From Paraphoma chrysanthemicola (Eukaryota; Ascomycota; Dothideomycetes; Pleosporales; Phaeosphaeriaceae), in the NCBI GenBank assembly GCA_020744225.1, contig JAGMWG010000017.1, positions 62,001 through 126,000 of the forward strand: DNA of 64,000 bases, in the 5' to 3' direction. Below the pieces are notes generated by a model. It saw nothing but the letters and a program-made list of their open reading frames with translations, did no database searches and was not told the DNA's origin. The position numbers were made by a program, and so were the translations under genes. Positions 54,818-64,000 of this stretch are shown piece by piece (position 1 is the stretch's first letter; every line of letters starts with the position of its first letter).

Positions 54818-56053
54818 TTACAGTCTACTCGTAAACCCGCTTCGATCGATCTTAGCCAAGTACTCCTTGCCAATATCCTCCACTCTCGTCACTCCGGCTA
54901 AACCCATACATAACCGAATCTCATCGCTCAGCAGCTTCAAACACAACTCCACACCCTCCAGTCCTTTGTATGCTAGACCCCACAATATTGGCCTGCCAAC
55001 CCACACGAAGTCTGCGCCCAGAGCAAGCGCCTTGAACACGTCAGTACCATGGCGGATACCGCCGTCGACATGTACAGGGATTTTCTTCGACTGCGAACGC
55101 ACGGCGTCTACGACTTCGGGAAGCGCATCAATGGTTGCGAGTGCACCGTTGAGTTGACGTCCCCCGTGATTTGAGACCACGATACCGTCGACACCATAAT
55201 GACAGGCTAAGAGAGCGTCTTCGGCAGTCGCGATGCCTTTGACCCAGACTTGCATTTCCGGGTGGCAAACCTTCTTGAGCCATGCAATGTCACGCTCCCA
55301 TACCAATGTTGGATTGGGAGCGTGGGAATGAAATGTTATGGGACCTTTCGGAGGTGTGCGTCGAGGTTTAGATTCATGCTTTTTTCCGTTGTTCTGATCA
55401 GCCTCGCTCTTCCTCTCCGCCGCTCCTTCCCTTCTTTCATCGTCGGCACGGTGGTGTGCGTCCTCCTCGCGATTGAAGTTTGCAACCTTCAAATGATTTG
55501 GTAATCTGAATTGATTTCTAATCTCGAGGTTGCGGCGGCCCAGGTGTGGTGTGTCAACAGTCAGGAATACGGCCTTGTAACCTGCCTTCTTCGCCCGCTC
55601 GATCAGCCTCTGACTTTCTTCCCGTTCTTCAAACAGATACAGCTGCAACGCTGCTGGGTGTCCTGGGCCGAGAGCGGCCTTCACGTCCTCTAGACTGGTT
55701 GTGCTGAAGCTACTGAGGCCCATCACTACACCCAGCTCCTTGCATGCTCGCGCTGTCGCCAGCTCGCCATCAGGATGCGCAAGTCCTTGCATCGCGGTTG
55801 GAGCGACACCAAGGGGAACGCTATTTGTATAGCCGAAGATAGTTGCGCTGGTGTCCACGGAAGAAACGTCACGTAGGACTCGTGGCCGTATGCGATACTT
55901 CTGGTAAGCGGACATGTTTTCTGCCAGTGTCGAACCTTCGTCTGCGCCTTCATTGTAGTAGTCACGTGTCTGCTTGTCCATTCTTTCCGCTGCAAGTTTC
56001 TCTAGCTCGGCGATTGTCAAGCAATTGAGGTCAGGAGCTTTTAGACTAGCCAT
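54818..56053 (-). CDS. FMN-dependent 2-hydroxyacid oxidase/dehydrogenase
   Basis: TIM-barrel flavoenzyme of the glycolate oxidase / lactate oxidase group. Single exon, 411 residues, no cytochrome b5 domain and no mitochondrial presequence, so it is not a Cyb2-type cytochrome b2. Motifs: RDYYNEGADEGSTLAEN, FMN phosphate loop and VAPTAMQGLAHPDGE, Lys in QVWVKGIAT (K272), catalytic SNHGGRQLNG (H296, R299), then VHVDGGIRHGTDVFKALALG and VGRPILWGL. The catalytic set is complete. Residues about 193-236 form a charged, repeat-free insertion (REEDAHHRADDERREG and on) in the mobile loop-4 region, longer than in plant glycolate oxidase. The C-terminus SRL resembles a peroxisomal PTS1 (SKL type), so peroxisomal import is likely. 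Confidence 0.93.
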   Translation of the reverse strand: MASLKAPDLNCLTIAELEKLAAERMDKQTRDYYNEGADEGSTLAENMSAYQKYRIRPRVLRDVSSVDTSATIFGYTNSVPLGVAPTAMQGLAHPDGELATARACKELGVVMGLSSFSTTSLEDVKAALGPGHPAALQLYLFEEREESQRLIERAKKAGYKAVFLTVDTPHLGRRNLEIRNQFRLPNHLKVANFNREEDAHHRADDERREGAAERKSEADQNNGKKHESKPRRTPPKGPITFHSHAPNPTLVWERDIAWLKKVCHPEMQVWVKGIATAEDALLACHYGVDGIVVSNHGGRQLNGALATIDALPEVVDAVRSQSKKIPVHVDGGIRHGTDVFKALALGADFVWVGRPILWGLAYKGLEGVELCLKLLSDEIRLCMGLAGVTRVEDIGKEYLAKIDRSGFTSRL

Positions 56054-56643
56054 GGCGAATAGTCTCAAGCGAATGCTCGGGGACAAGAATACCAAGATTG
56101 AAGAGTGACGAAGGTCAGAAGCAGATAAAAACAAGCCCTGTTTTGAAGGTTATGTATCCTAAACTAAGGCGGATTACCCACATGATGATGGCATCCGTTC
56201 AGATCATCGTGCTTTCTGGCGATTGCGCGCGGTTATCTTGCGCTAGGTCGTCCATGATGACGAAATTGACGGGTGTGGCTAATTGTCGGATCACACCCTC
56301 ATTCCTGTCTCCCGATGTGGGGTAACCGACATGCCAAGAAGCAGTAGAGACATCCGCATAATTTGTCCCTGCTTTAGCTCAGCTCTGATGAACTGCGAGC
56401 ACAAGGTTGCTGCATTACGATACTCTAGATATCACCAGAAAGTTTTCCTAGTTTGCGTGTCTCCTACAGCCCTCTCTACATGCTGGTTCAAAAATGCCAT
56501 GCTTGATCAACCAGGCACAAATCCTGGCAAGGCGTGATGACACGAAAGGGCCAGTTGACAGTTACTCCCCAGGCTGTACCTAACCGTGCATGTTTTCTAT
56601 TTGTAAATCTTGTCTTTGGACTTTCCTGGAGCGTAGGTGGCAA
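56054..56643. other. intergenic
   Basis: 590 bp upstream of the hydroxyacid oxidase and downstream of the GH1 gene, both minus strand. No supported feature. Confidence 0.4.
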
Positions 56644-58521
56644 TCATGATAGTTGTCGCCGGCTCTCTATGAAATCCACAAACTCAAAGAAGCTTTTCTT
56701 ATACCTCCGCTCTTGCGTAGTCCGGTTCACGGTCTGAATACCGAAATGTGCATCATAATCTCCAAACTCCCAATTATCTGCCCAGCTCCAAGCAAAGGCG
56801 CCGATAAAGTCCACTCCATCCTCCCATATCGCTTTAAGTCCTTCATTCAGATATGTCTGATAGTACCATGAACGCGGGCTATCGAATTCCTGGTCTGGTT
56901 GCTGCTTCTCTCCCTCTCCAAAAACAGGAAAGCCAAATTCCGTCACGGCGACTGGCGCTCGGAACGTGTTGTACAAGTAATTGAGGTAGGTGCGGAAATA
57001 GGTAGGCGTTAGATAGACGTAGGACTGGCTTCGATATCCTATGTTCCACCCTGTTGTGGTGGTCGTACTTTGGGTGACGCAGTAAGGGCGAAGTGGGTGG
57101 CTTGCGTTCGCAGCGCACGATGCAATCGTGTCATTAGGTGGCGGACTGACCACCGTTGCAGTGTATGGCTGTATGGAGAAGAAGTCGGCAGTACCATTGA
57201 TGTAGTGTAGATCATCGGTAGTCAAAGGTACGTAGTCGGGAATAGTTGATGTATAAGATTCTGGATAATCTTGACCGAGAAAGATGGGATTGGCGAATGT
57301 TGCTAATTGAAAGGAGTTGAAATGATTTGCTGCATCCACGTCGGCCACGTTACTGGGGTCACGTGGAACGCCGAAGTTATCGTTGAAGGTGATTGATATC
57401 CTGCCTGTGCCCTTGATCTCCTCGTGGTAGAAGTGATACAACCGTGCATGGGATTTGATGACTGCATCGATTGACCTTCCATTCCGCGAGCCGAGCAGTG
57501 GTTCATTGAAAGTCCACCATATAGGTACTCGATCGGCAAAATGTGTCATGACAATCTTCCCGTAGTTGACAAATGCATCTTGATACGAGACATTCTTGTA
57601 AGATAGTTGGAACCCAGAGTCTGTATATCCAATCCCAGTGCCTCCTACAATGGGAATGTCGGAGATGTTGGTGTAGAACTGCAGTGGAGAGTCTGTGTGG
57701 TGGAGGACTATAGCCGGTAGCATCCCTTTGTCGAGGACAAAATTGATCAAATCGTCATAGTGTGCCAGGCCTTGATGGTTCACGGGCGTTCCAGGCAGGA
57801 CGAATGGTAGTATGCGTGTCCAAGGGATCGAAAAGCGGTAGTATTTCACGCCCATTGACGCTATACGCTCGATATCTTGCTTGTAAAGGTAGTAATTCTC
57901 ATTGGCCACAAAGTTGTCTGAAGCTCCAGGGGAGAAGAGACTGAGGACGTCCATGTGGACTGGTGTGCGGCCTTCGTCTGCTACAGCGCCCTCAATCTGT
58001 ACGGCTGATGCGGCAACACCAAGCATGAACTCGGCCGGAAAGGTGTAGCAGCCCTGAGGACTGAGCACCTCAGGTGGTGGCAGAATCAGCTCACTGCGAG
58101 GTACAGGAGTCGGCGCGACTGTAGTAGAGTATATGCCTTTCGTGAAGTTGACCCATGGTACTGTAGTCCAGAGTGCACTCCAAGAGGCATTGCCGTATGG
58201 AACTCCGACGTCTGTGGCCGTAGCATTGGAAGCAGAGTTCCAATTGCCCCATTGCGTTGTGGTTAAATTGGGCACCAGACTGCTCAATGAGGCATACGGA
58301 GGGGCGTAAGAGGTTGTGGTGCTAGGAGACGGGCGCGCTGTCGCAGACCGGACTGTTTCAGCGTTTGTAAAGCTGAAATGGCGAAAAGAAGGCGTAGGAC
58401 GTGCTGTGGCGTACGTATTGTTGGCCACGCATTGTGGACGAGGGGGAACGCCATCGAAGGGAATGTAAATCTGTTGGGCAACGACCACTGCGTTGAAGAC
58501 GGAAAGGACGTAGGGCTTCAT
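56644..58521 (-). CDS. Secreted glycoside hydrolase family 1 protein
   Basis: Beta-glucosidase-type retaining hydrolase. Single exon, 625 residues. N-terminus MKPYVLSVFNAVVVAQQIYI is a signal peptide; residues ~25-150 are a Ser/Thr/Pro/Asn-rich region with many N-glycosylation sequons and no known domain. The GH1 barrel starts at FPAEFMLGVAASAVQIEGAV and includes YYRFSIPWTRILP, acid/base FNEP (E340), the nucleophile motif as TEFGF (E528; usually TENG) and the terminal AFAWSWADNWEFGDYDAHFG. Both catalytic glutamates are present. Most ascomycete GH1 enzymes are intracellular and ~480 residues, so this secreted, extended form is a distinct subgroup. Aglycone preference unknown. Confidence 0.93.
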   Translation of the reverse strand: MKPYVLSVFNAVVVAQQIYIPFDGVPPRPQCVANNTYATARPTPSFRHFSFTNAETVRSATARPSPSTTTSYAPPYASLSSLVPNLTTTQWGNWNSASNATATDVGVPYGNASWSALWTTVPWVNFTKGIYSTTVAPTPVPRSELILPPPEVLSPQGCYTFPAEFMLGVAASAVQIEGAVADEGRTPVHMDVLSLFSPGASDNFVANENYYLYKQDIERIASMGVKYYRFSIPWTRILPFVLPGTPVNHQGLAHYDDLINFVLDKGMLPAIVLHHTDSPLQFYTNISDIPIVGGTGIGYTDSGFQLSYKNVSYQDAFVNYGKIVMTHFADRVPIWWTFNEPLLGSRNGRSIDAVIKSHARLYHFYHEEIKGTGRISITFNDNFGVPRDPSNVADVDAANHFNSFQLATFANPIFLGQDYPESYTSTIPDYVPLTTDDLHYINGTADFFSIQPYTATVVSPPPNDTIASCAANASHPLRPYCVTQSTTTTTGWNIGYRSQSYVYLTPTYFRTYLNYLYNTFRAPVAVTEFGFPVFGEGEKQQPDQEFDSPRSWYYQTYLNEGLKAIWEDGVDFIGAFAWSWADNWEFGDYDAHFGIQTVNRTTQERRYKKSFFEFVDFIESRRQLS

Positions 58522-59578
58522 TCCGATCTATCTTCTTACACTTGGATGAAAACTTGCCGATTACCAAGGCGATCGAATTTTAGCTTCGAGAGGCGCGACC
58601 AAGCCTTCTATATAAGCTACACAGGATCATCATTCGGGTCATTGTCGGCACGATGCGAGCCATGTCATCAGCACAATGAGGAAACGATGGTGCAGGTCCG
58701 ATGTCCCTAAATTTGCCTTATAGGATTAGGCATGTGGAGACCTCGGGCGGAGGAGCGTTCGTTAGCGGCACGCGGGGTCGAAAAACAAGTATCTACAGGG
58801 AGACGATCTACACCACCACTGTTGCTACCACTCAGAGACTTTCTCTTAGCAATGAATGAACACATGGCCGGGCAATACTTCTGGTACCGATGCAATGTCA
58901 CTGCAACGAGTCACGGCTCGAGGTCTTTCCGAGCATCCGCCCGCTCTCTATTCTCGCGCAGACAAGAGGCACTTCCAATTGTCTCATTGGACTGAGTGTG
59001 ATGACACAAGTACATGTCGGTTTAAGCTTGTTCTCATGTTTGGCAAGCTGAACTCGATCATCATGGTTCAAAGGTAAAGAATGAGTCGCAGAGCTTACTG
59101 CACCTTTGCATCTCTGGTGTGACACTCCCGAATGCCGTCGCGTGCGATTACGTCTACTGTACAACCGGTTTGAAATTGACCAAGGCTGATTCTATTATTC
59201 TAATAGTATTCGCATCTATTTGCGCTGCCCGTGAATGAAGTTGCGAACGGGGCGGATCTGTTGTGCCACTGGGGCTGCAATGGTGCAGTAGAGACAAGCA
59301 TCCACTATTCATTCCCTGCTTGCTAATTGCAGTTTCTCGCTCGATTACATCGCAACCGGATGACAGCTCCCAGAAAACATGACACGAGGGACGGTATCGC
59401 CGACTTGTGGACCCTCCTCAAGCAGACAGATGCACCGCATGTCACATGAGACAATGGCAATACGTATACGAATGATCAAACTATGTGAGTGTTATCAAGC
59501 TGGTATTACCGAGCTTCGCTTAGTTGCATTGGAGCTCAGCTTACGCCCCTTACCACACAAGGACCAAACAACGGTTTA
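58522..59578. other. intergenic
   Basis: About 1.06 kb upstream of the GH1 gene and downstream of the DUF427 gene. Short frames only; no motif. Confidence 0.4.
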
Positions 59579-60490
59579 CTACGAGCCCTTTTCCTTCTCT
59601 CCCGCCACCCATACATCAACCATCTCGTTATAAAAGCAAAGATGACCTGCTATCAATGCGCTCTCGCTCGTTGGGTAGCGGTAGAACCACACCTTTGGTG
59701 ATTGACGTGCAAGTCAGTTTACAATAGGCTCGGGTCATGCGTCAACAGCTTACCAAGTCCCTGTACTGCTTCCCGTTCACGGTGACATGGTAATAGTTTG
59801 CCTTGCCTTTGTATGGACAAAGTGATTCTGTGTCGCTTGGTTCAAGACACTCCCATTTGACATCCGTTGGCGGAATGTAATACCGAGTTCGCAGCGACGT
59901 CTCAAACAGAAACATTGAACTGCTCGTCTCGGCAAGCGTTACGCCATCAAGCCCAATTTTGATGACACGTGACGATGCAAGTACGTCGATGCGTTTGTAC
60001 GGATCTTTGGGGTGGCAGAATATTGGCACGTCCTCCTCGAACCATTGGTCCAATGCGCGAAAGTCAACTTTGACGACTTCTTTGAGTGTCTCTGTGTTGA
60101 AAATGACGACGCGATTGGTGCGATGACTTCCAACCTCGAGTTGGCCTAGGTGCGCCCTACCCTCTGTCCTGTCAATGGGCGACAGCTTTGTCAATCCGGA
60201 GGTGAAGCTAGAGGCTGGGATATAGTACCTGGGCGTCTGAGTTTCTTGGGACAGCAACTACTCAGTGGACTCTTACTGCGGATAATTCGGAATCTCCCAA
60301 ACGTAAAAGGCATTGACAGTGTCAAAGACGTATTTGCCATTGAACAAGCCACGTACACGTTTCAATGTCTTTTCAGTTTTGTAGGGACCGTCGATAACTA
60401 ATCGCTGCGCAAGCCTCACGAGACTGAATCTGTTAACTCCTGGACAGCAAGAATGAAAGAGGGGTATACAGACTCGTTGGTGTTGTTCAT
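59579..60490 (-). CDS. Tandem DUF427 protein
   Basis: Four exons: 60474-60490, 60277-60429, 59754-60228, 59579-59692, 252 residues with consistent phase. The first exon encodes MNNTNE; the joined frame reads EFSLVRLAQRLVIDGPYKTE. Two DUF427 units are visible: RVRGLFNGKYVFDTVNAFYV with WEIPNYPQYYIPAS, and RVIKIGLDGVTLAETSSSMF with LFETSLRTRYYIPPTDVKWE. The last exon restores DLVWFYRYPTSESALIAGHL and ends GEKEKGS. DUF427 is a small beta fold common in bacteria and fungi without an established biochemical role. No signal peptide. Neighbouring genes give no functional context. Confidence 0.88.
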
Positions 60491-61622
60491 GGTATGCTGC
60501 TATTGAGATGATATTCAAGCTTGATTGCATATTTCAAAAGCTCGTCGAAGCATTGGGGAAAAAGTACGCAGGGCGTATGAGGCAATCGCAGCGTTAAACG
60601 ATACAATCACGTTATCTTGGACAGGGTGGTGGTGCTGACTGGCTAAGATGAGCGGGGCTTCTTCCCGCATGTCGACGTCACGACGACCCTCCTTGGTTCC
60701 TACCAACAGCCGAGCTCCGCGTGGAGCCTGTCATCAACGACTTTCCGTATCTTTCGACTGTAGTCAAGCTCACTCCTTCACAAGAATGTACAATGCCTAA
60801 GCGGCACGGCGCTTATGCTACAATCCGGGGAAGTGGAGAGAGCGCGGGGCTCCTCAATCTGTATGCGGGCAGCAGTGACAGCGGGGTTTCTCACCCCCCA
60901 TGATTTTTTGAAAGTTGCGCAACGCTAGAGCTGTGTAGATTTGCATTCTTAGAGTTTGATAGGGCGCCGGCCCAGGGATGCAATGCGAGCGTTTGAAAGT
61001 GCAAAAATATGACGCCCATGATCTTCATCTTAATGTACAGGAACGGCCTCATGAGTACAAGGGCACGCGACGCGCCTCTTGCCGCCCGCTGCTGCTATAT
61101 AAGAAGATCAGGCCCTGATACCTCTGGCAAAGAATCGCAGACAAGGCTCGGTAGCTAAGACCGATCAATGTTAGAAATCGCTACCTGTTGCGACACAGCG
61201 TGGTCATTCTCCGCGCCCTACGTGTCATTGGGTGTCTTCTTCGGTCATTTCCCTCGCGTTTCAAGCCATGAACATACTGCAGGAGCTACCGTAGTGAGAT
61301 GCGCGAAATGTCTGGTCTTCATAATCTTCTTTCCAATAAGTGCTGCGCAGAAAGTCCGTGGGAAGTGGTGCCTTTATTGTACTAAGTAGACGACGAAGCC
61401 CGTTTCAATTGTATTTCTTACCACGCTCACACAGTCCGCTCGATTCTCCACGATGGTTTCTCTTCAGGCAGCGATATCATCTTGTCTCGCATCTTACTGG
61501 CTAATTTGGATCATTTCGTCCACCCTCTCGCAAACTACCTCGGACCGTGCTCAGCCTCGTTATCGCGTATATTGGTCGTGCTCCAGATAGCTGGAGCAGA
61601 GGCCGAGGACTCACAAAAAATA
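60491..61622. other. intergenic, TATA-like element
   Basis: Gene-poor. A TATATAAG element (61096-61103) precedes a 73-codon frame (61168-61389, +) and a second frame that begins MVSLQAAISSCLASYWLIWI (61453), a possible signal-peptide-like start that stops after about 50 codons. Neither can be assigned; both are too weak to call as genes. Confidence 0.3.
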
Positions 61623-62160
61623 CTACATGCAAAGCATACACGGCCTTGCCCCAATCTTGGCTATGCCTTGTGCTATGTCTGCGCACATGCGCCCCGTCTT
61701 AAATTCTACGGATGCGCAGTGCCATACGTCTTTCGAGCCTTGATGAGCATCAGAGACATCGAGAAAGCGGCAGAGCAATGTGTCGTTTGAAGACACGAGC
61801 TCATTGAGCGCCGTGACACAATCAATGAGGGTATCATTCTCAGCAGTGTCTTCGAGATACACCAGGAAAAGGGAGAAAAGGTCGACTATGGCATCATGAA
61901 GTTCAATGTCGAGGTTTATGTTGCGCTGCACGTAGGGGATTTCTCCAGCACCTCCAGTTCTTGCGAACGTACGCTTTCTCACTCGCTAGCCCATTTCATC
62001 TTCGTGTACTGACCGGCTACAGATATCTTTGTGTGAGATGTATAACATGGTGCAGCAGCTTCTGCGAACTTTCGATGTTGAGCTTGAGGCTCCGCGCCAG
62101 GACTAGATTACCCATAAGTATTGGTTCCACTCGCCAAGCAACGTCAGGACACGCCTGTGG
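61623..62160 (-). CDS. Putative partial gene, helical protein of unknown family
   Basis: Two coding pieces join in phase: about 62025-62160 (CPDVAWRVEPILMGNLVLAR, then LKLNIESSQKLLHHVIHLTQ, RYL) and 61623-61963 (TGGAGEIPYVQRNINLDIEL, HDAIVDLFSLFLVYLEDTAE), across a GTAGCC...CGCAAG intron. The amphipathic helices resemble the N-terminal helical region found in fungal NACHT/STAND proteins ('VELHDAxVxLFxxxLxYLE' style), but no NTPase domain follows. The 5' end is not resolved; an acceptor (CCACAG, near 62161) suggests more upstream exons. It may be a remnant of a larger gene. Confidence 0.3.
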
Positions 62161-63880
62161 TTGAGAAAGACATCATAGAAAGTGACTCAGCAATGTGGAA
62201 GAAGGTAGGACTGATGCATGAATGACAGTCCGCGTCGTGTAGCTGCTTGACAACAACGTCAAGAATATTGCCTCGTCACATCCAGCACTTCTTCGGTACT
62301 TCAAAGGGCCGCAGCGTAACGTAAATTCGCTAAATCATGAGCCAACTGCGTGACGTCAACACGAAAGGGGAGTGTTGTACGAGAGAGCTGCGAGGGGTCG
62401 ATCCAGTTCGCCTCGCCAGCCCTACCGGTGATCTTCCCGACAGCAATTTCCTCTCTTTCCGATGGCAAACAACGCGCCCGTCAAAACGTGATGCCATCAG
62501 ACTGGGTGACTCTAGCGTATGGCGCTAGGCGGCGGCTCTAAGGAGCTGACAAAAGCCCAGCTGCTCGGCAGGGGTAAGAAGGCTCGGCAGGAGAACAAGA
62601 TGAAATTAAGCTCGACAGAGTGCAGCACAGACAAGATGTATGTGCCGAGTGTGTGAAACGACCGACAAATCATGCCATGGCGGGCGGAGCGTCGCGCGCA
62701 TTTTGTGGTCGCTGCCATTGCTCGGCTTGATTGGGATGGAAGCGCGATGTTGGATTTGGCTTCCTTGGACCAAGCCGGTAGACGTCTTGGATGGCGGCAT
62801 GCAGATACCGATCACCACAGCCAGGGGTAGGAAGACGGGGAAACAGGAGCAGACATTTAGACAAAAGTGAGAGTTGCCTTAGCGACGTGCTCGCCACCAC
62901 GTTGTGCGCTGTGGCACACGGCCTCGTGTCTGCGCAACTCGTAGCATGCGAGCGTCTCACCCCGGATGCTCGTGATGACTACCGTTGTCAGGGTCGTTCA
63001 CTGACAGTCAAGAATCATTTCTCAACCACGTCGTGTGAGCATTTGCACGACATGCGCATCGACGGCAGCCAAGGACGCCCCAGAGGAGGCTCCTCCAGCC
63101 AAGTATTGTTGCTCGTATTTTGAGTTATGTGGTGGACGTGATGAGTTTTCGGGGCCTCCTGCGGGACCAGAGTTCCGCTGCCATCCTGGCGTTCAATGTT
63201 CTTGGTAGTTTCAGGCTTTCAGCCCCGCCCTGGCCGCATCTGTCGACCGCGTCTGGATCGGGAAGAGTAGATGCAGCAGCGGAGCGCGACGATGAGGGTG
63301 CCTCGGGCGCGGAAAAATTGGTGCTGCTCGACGCTGCTCGTCTCTCTCCGCCCGCAACGTGCCGGCGGCGAGCCCTGGCCCCGCTGCTGTCTCCCATTGT
63401 GACCGTGCTATCATGACCCATGGTGACAGGAGGTGGAGTGATGCTGCAGAGCGGGTGCCGTCTCCACAAACGCCCAGGCACGAGGGATGCATAGTCAGGG
63501 GGCGGCCTGCCCTAACCGCGCCCCGGCCGTAATAGTCGAAACGGCCTTTCCTGGTTGGGTAATGGCTTCGGGTCGATCTGCACCTGCCGAGGCCATGGCT
63601 GCCCTAAATAGCATCAAAGACTTTCCAACCGCCAGGGCTGCTTCGCGAAGGCTTGCATGCCTAGCACGCTAGGCAAATTTCGCCTGTGTCATGCCTCGCG
63701 CCGGCGTCCCAGCGCCGAAATATATGTATTGGAACAGCCTTCCACGCTGCTGGTTACGGATCATCGTCCTACTCTTCTGAGCCCTCCCGCCAATCCGCAG
63801 GGTGTCGAAACTCCACGACTGGAAGTCCATTGACTTCTGTACATTCGCTTTTGCACAGTCTCTCGCTTTACGAAATTAAT
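62161..63880. other. gene-poor stretch
   Basis: About 1.7 kb without a supported gene. The GC-rich minus frame 63125-63481 is Ala/Ser/Arg-rich and looks like chance. The right end should hold the promoter of the secreted-protein gene. Confidence 0.35.
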
Positions 63881-64000
63881 ATGCGTGCTTCTATCCTAAT
63901 AGGCCTCACGGCCGCATTTGGCAACTCCGTGTATGCCGCCTGCTCTTCAGCTCTCAAGATCGACGACTTCTCCAAGTGGTCCACCAAGACCAACAGCTTG
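63881..64000 (+). CDS. Secreted protein, 5' end only
   Basis: Open from ATG 63881 to the edge (40 codons). MRASILIGLTAAFGNSVYAA is a clear signal peptide; the mature start CSSALKIDDFSKWSTKTNSL resembles the beginning of fungal secreted proteins with a galactose-binding-like domain, but the visible part is too short to assign. Confidence 0.6.
   Translation, partial: MRASILIGLTAAFGNSVYAACSSALKIDDFSKWSTKTNSL

Noticed and set aside
63125..63492. GC-rich minus-strand frames near the right end
   Set aside because: Ala/Arg/Ser-rich composition without motif; overlapping frames on both strands are open simply because of GC content.

Overview
The window looks like nuclear DNA of a filamentous ascomycete (Pezizomycotina), probably a dothideomycete. 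Introns are short (about 45-90 bp) with GTANGT-type donors and CTAAC/CTGAC branch sites. The content includes HET, LaeA-like, UstYa-like, PTH11-type, cutinase and PaxB-like genes. The class assignment is inference from gene content only; no alignment was run. Splice models were built by hand by matching GT-AG borders, reading phase and family motifs, and exon lengths were checked to sum to whole codons.

Left part (1-23 kb) is accessory-like. A partial Caf16-type ABC ATPase (-) leads in, followed by a HET-domain gene (+) and a secreted cutinase (-). A gene-poor stretch of about 4-8 kb ends in a decayed propeller-like gene. Next come the tRNA isopentenyltransferase (MOD5 type, +), a UstYa-like oxidase gene with an in-frame stop, an F-box remnant, two BTB genes, an SDR, a MYND-finger gene and a broken divergent MYND gene. 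A ten-exon LaeA-like methyltransferase (-) is divergent to a cytochrome P450 (+).

The middle (22.6-35.4 kb) is dense housekeeping DNA with a strong mitochondrial-translation theme: mL38 and uL4m (divergent, about 140 bp apart), mitochondrial IF3 and mitochondrial GluRS. COP9 subunit 5 and ATG16 are interleaved, and a farnesylated Ydj1-type Hsp40 lies divergent to GluRS. The start codon of the Hsp40 appears to be created by splicing.

The right part (36-60.5 kb) holds a Caps_synth-type glycosyltransferase, an uncharacterised gene with an apparent frameshift or 22-nt intron, a four-TM protein, a secreted FAD oxidase, a PTH11-like receptor, a large F-box/LRR-like protein, TDP1 with two ubiquitin-interacting motifs and a PaxB-like membrane cyclase. 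URM1 and ELP2 follow as a divergent pair, both needed for modification of wobble uridine in tRNA. Then come an FMN 2-hydroxyacid oxidase, a secreted GH1 enzyme and a double DUF427 protein. The last 3.5 kb is gene-poor and ends with the 5' part of a secreted-protein gene.

No rRNA, tRNA, CRISPR array or intact transposon was recognised.
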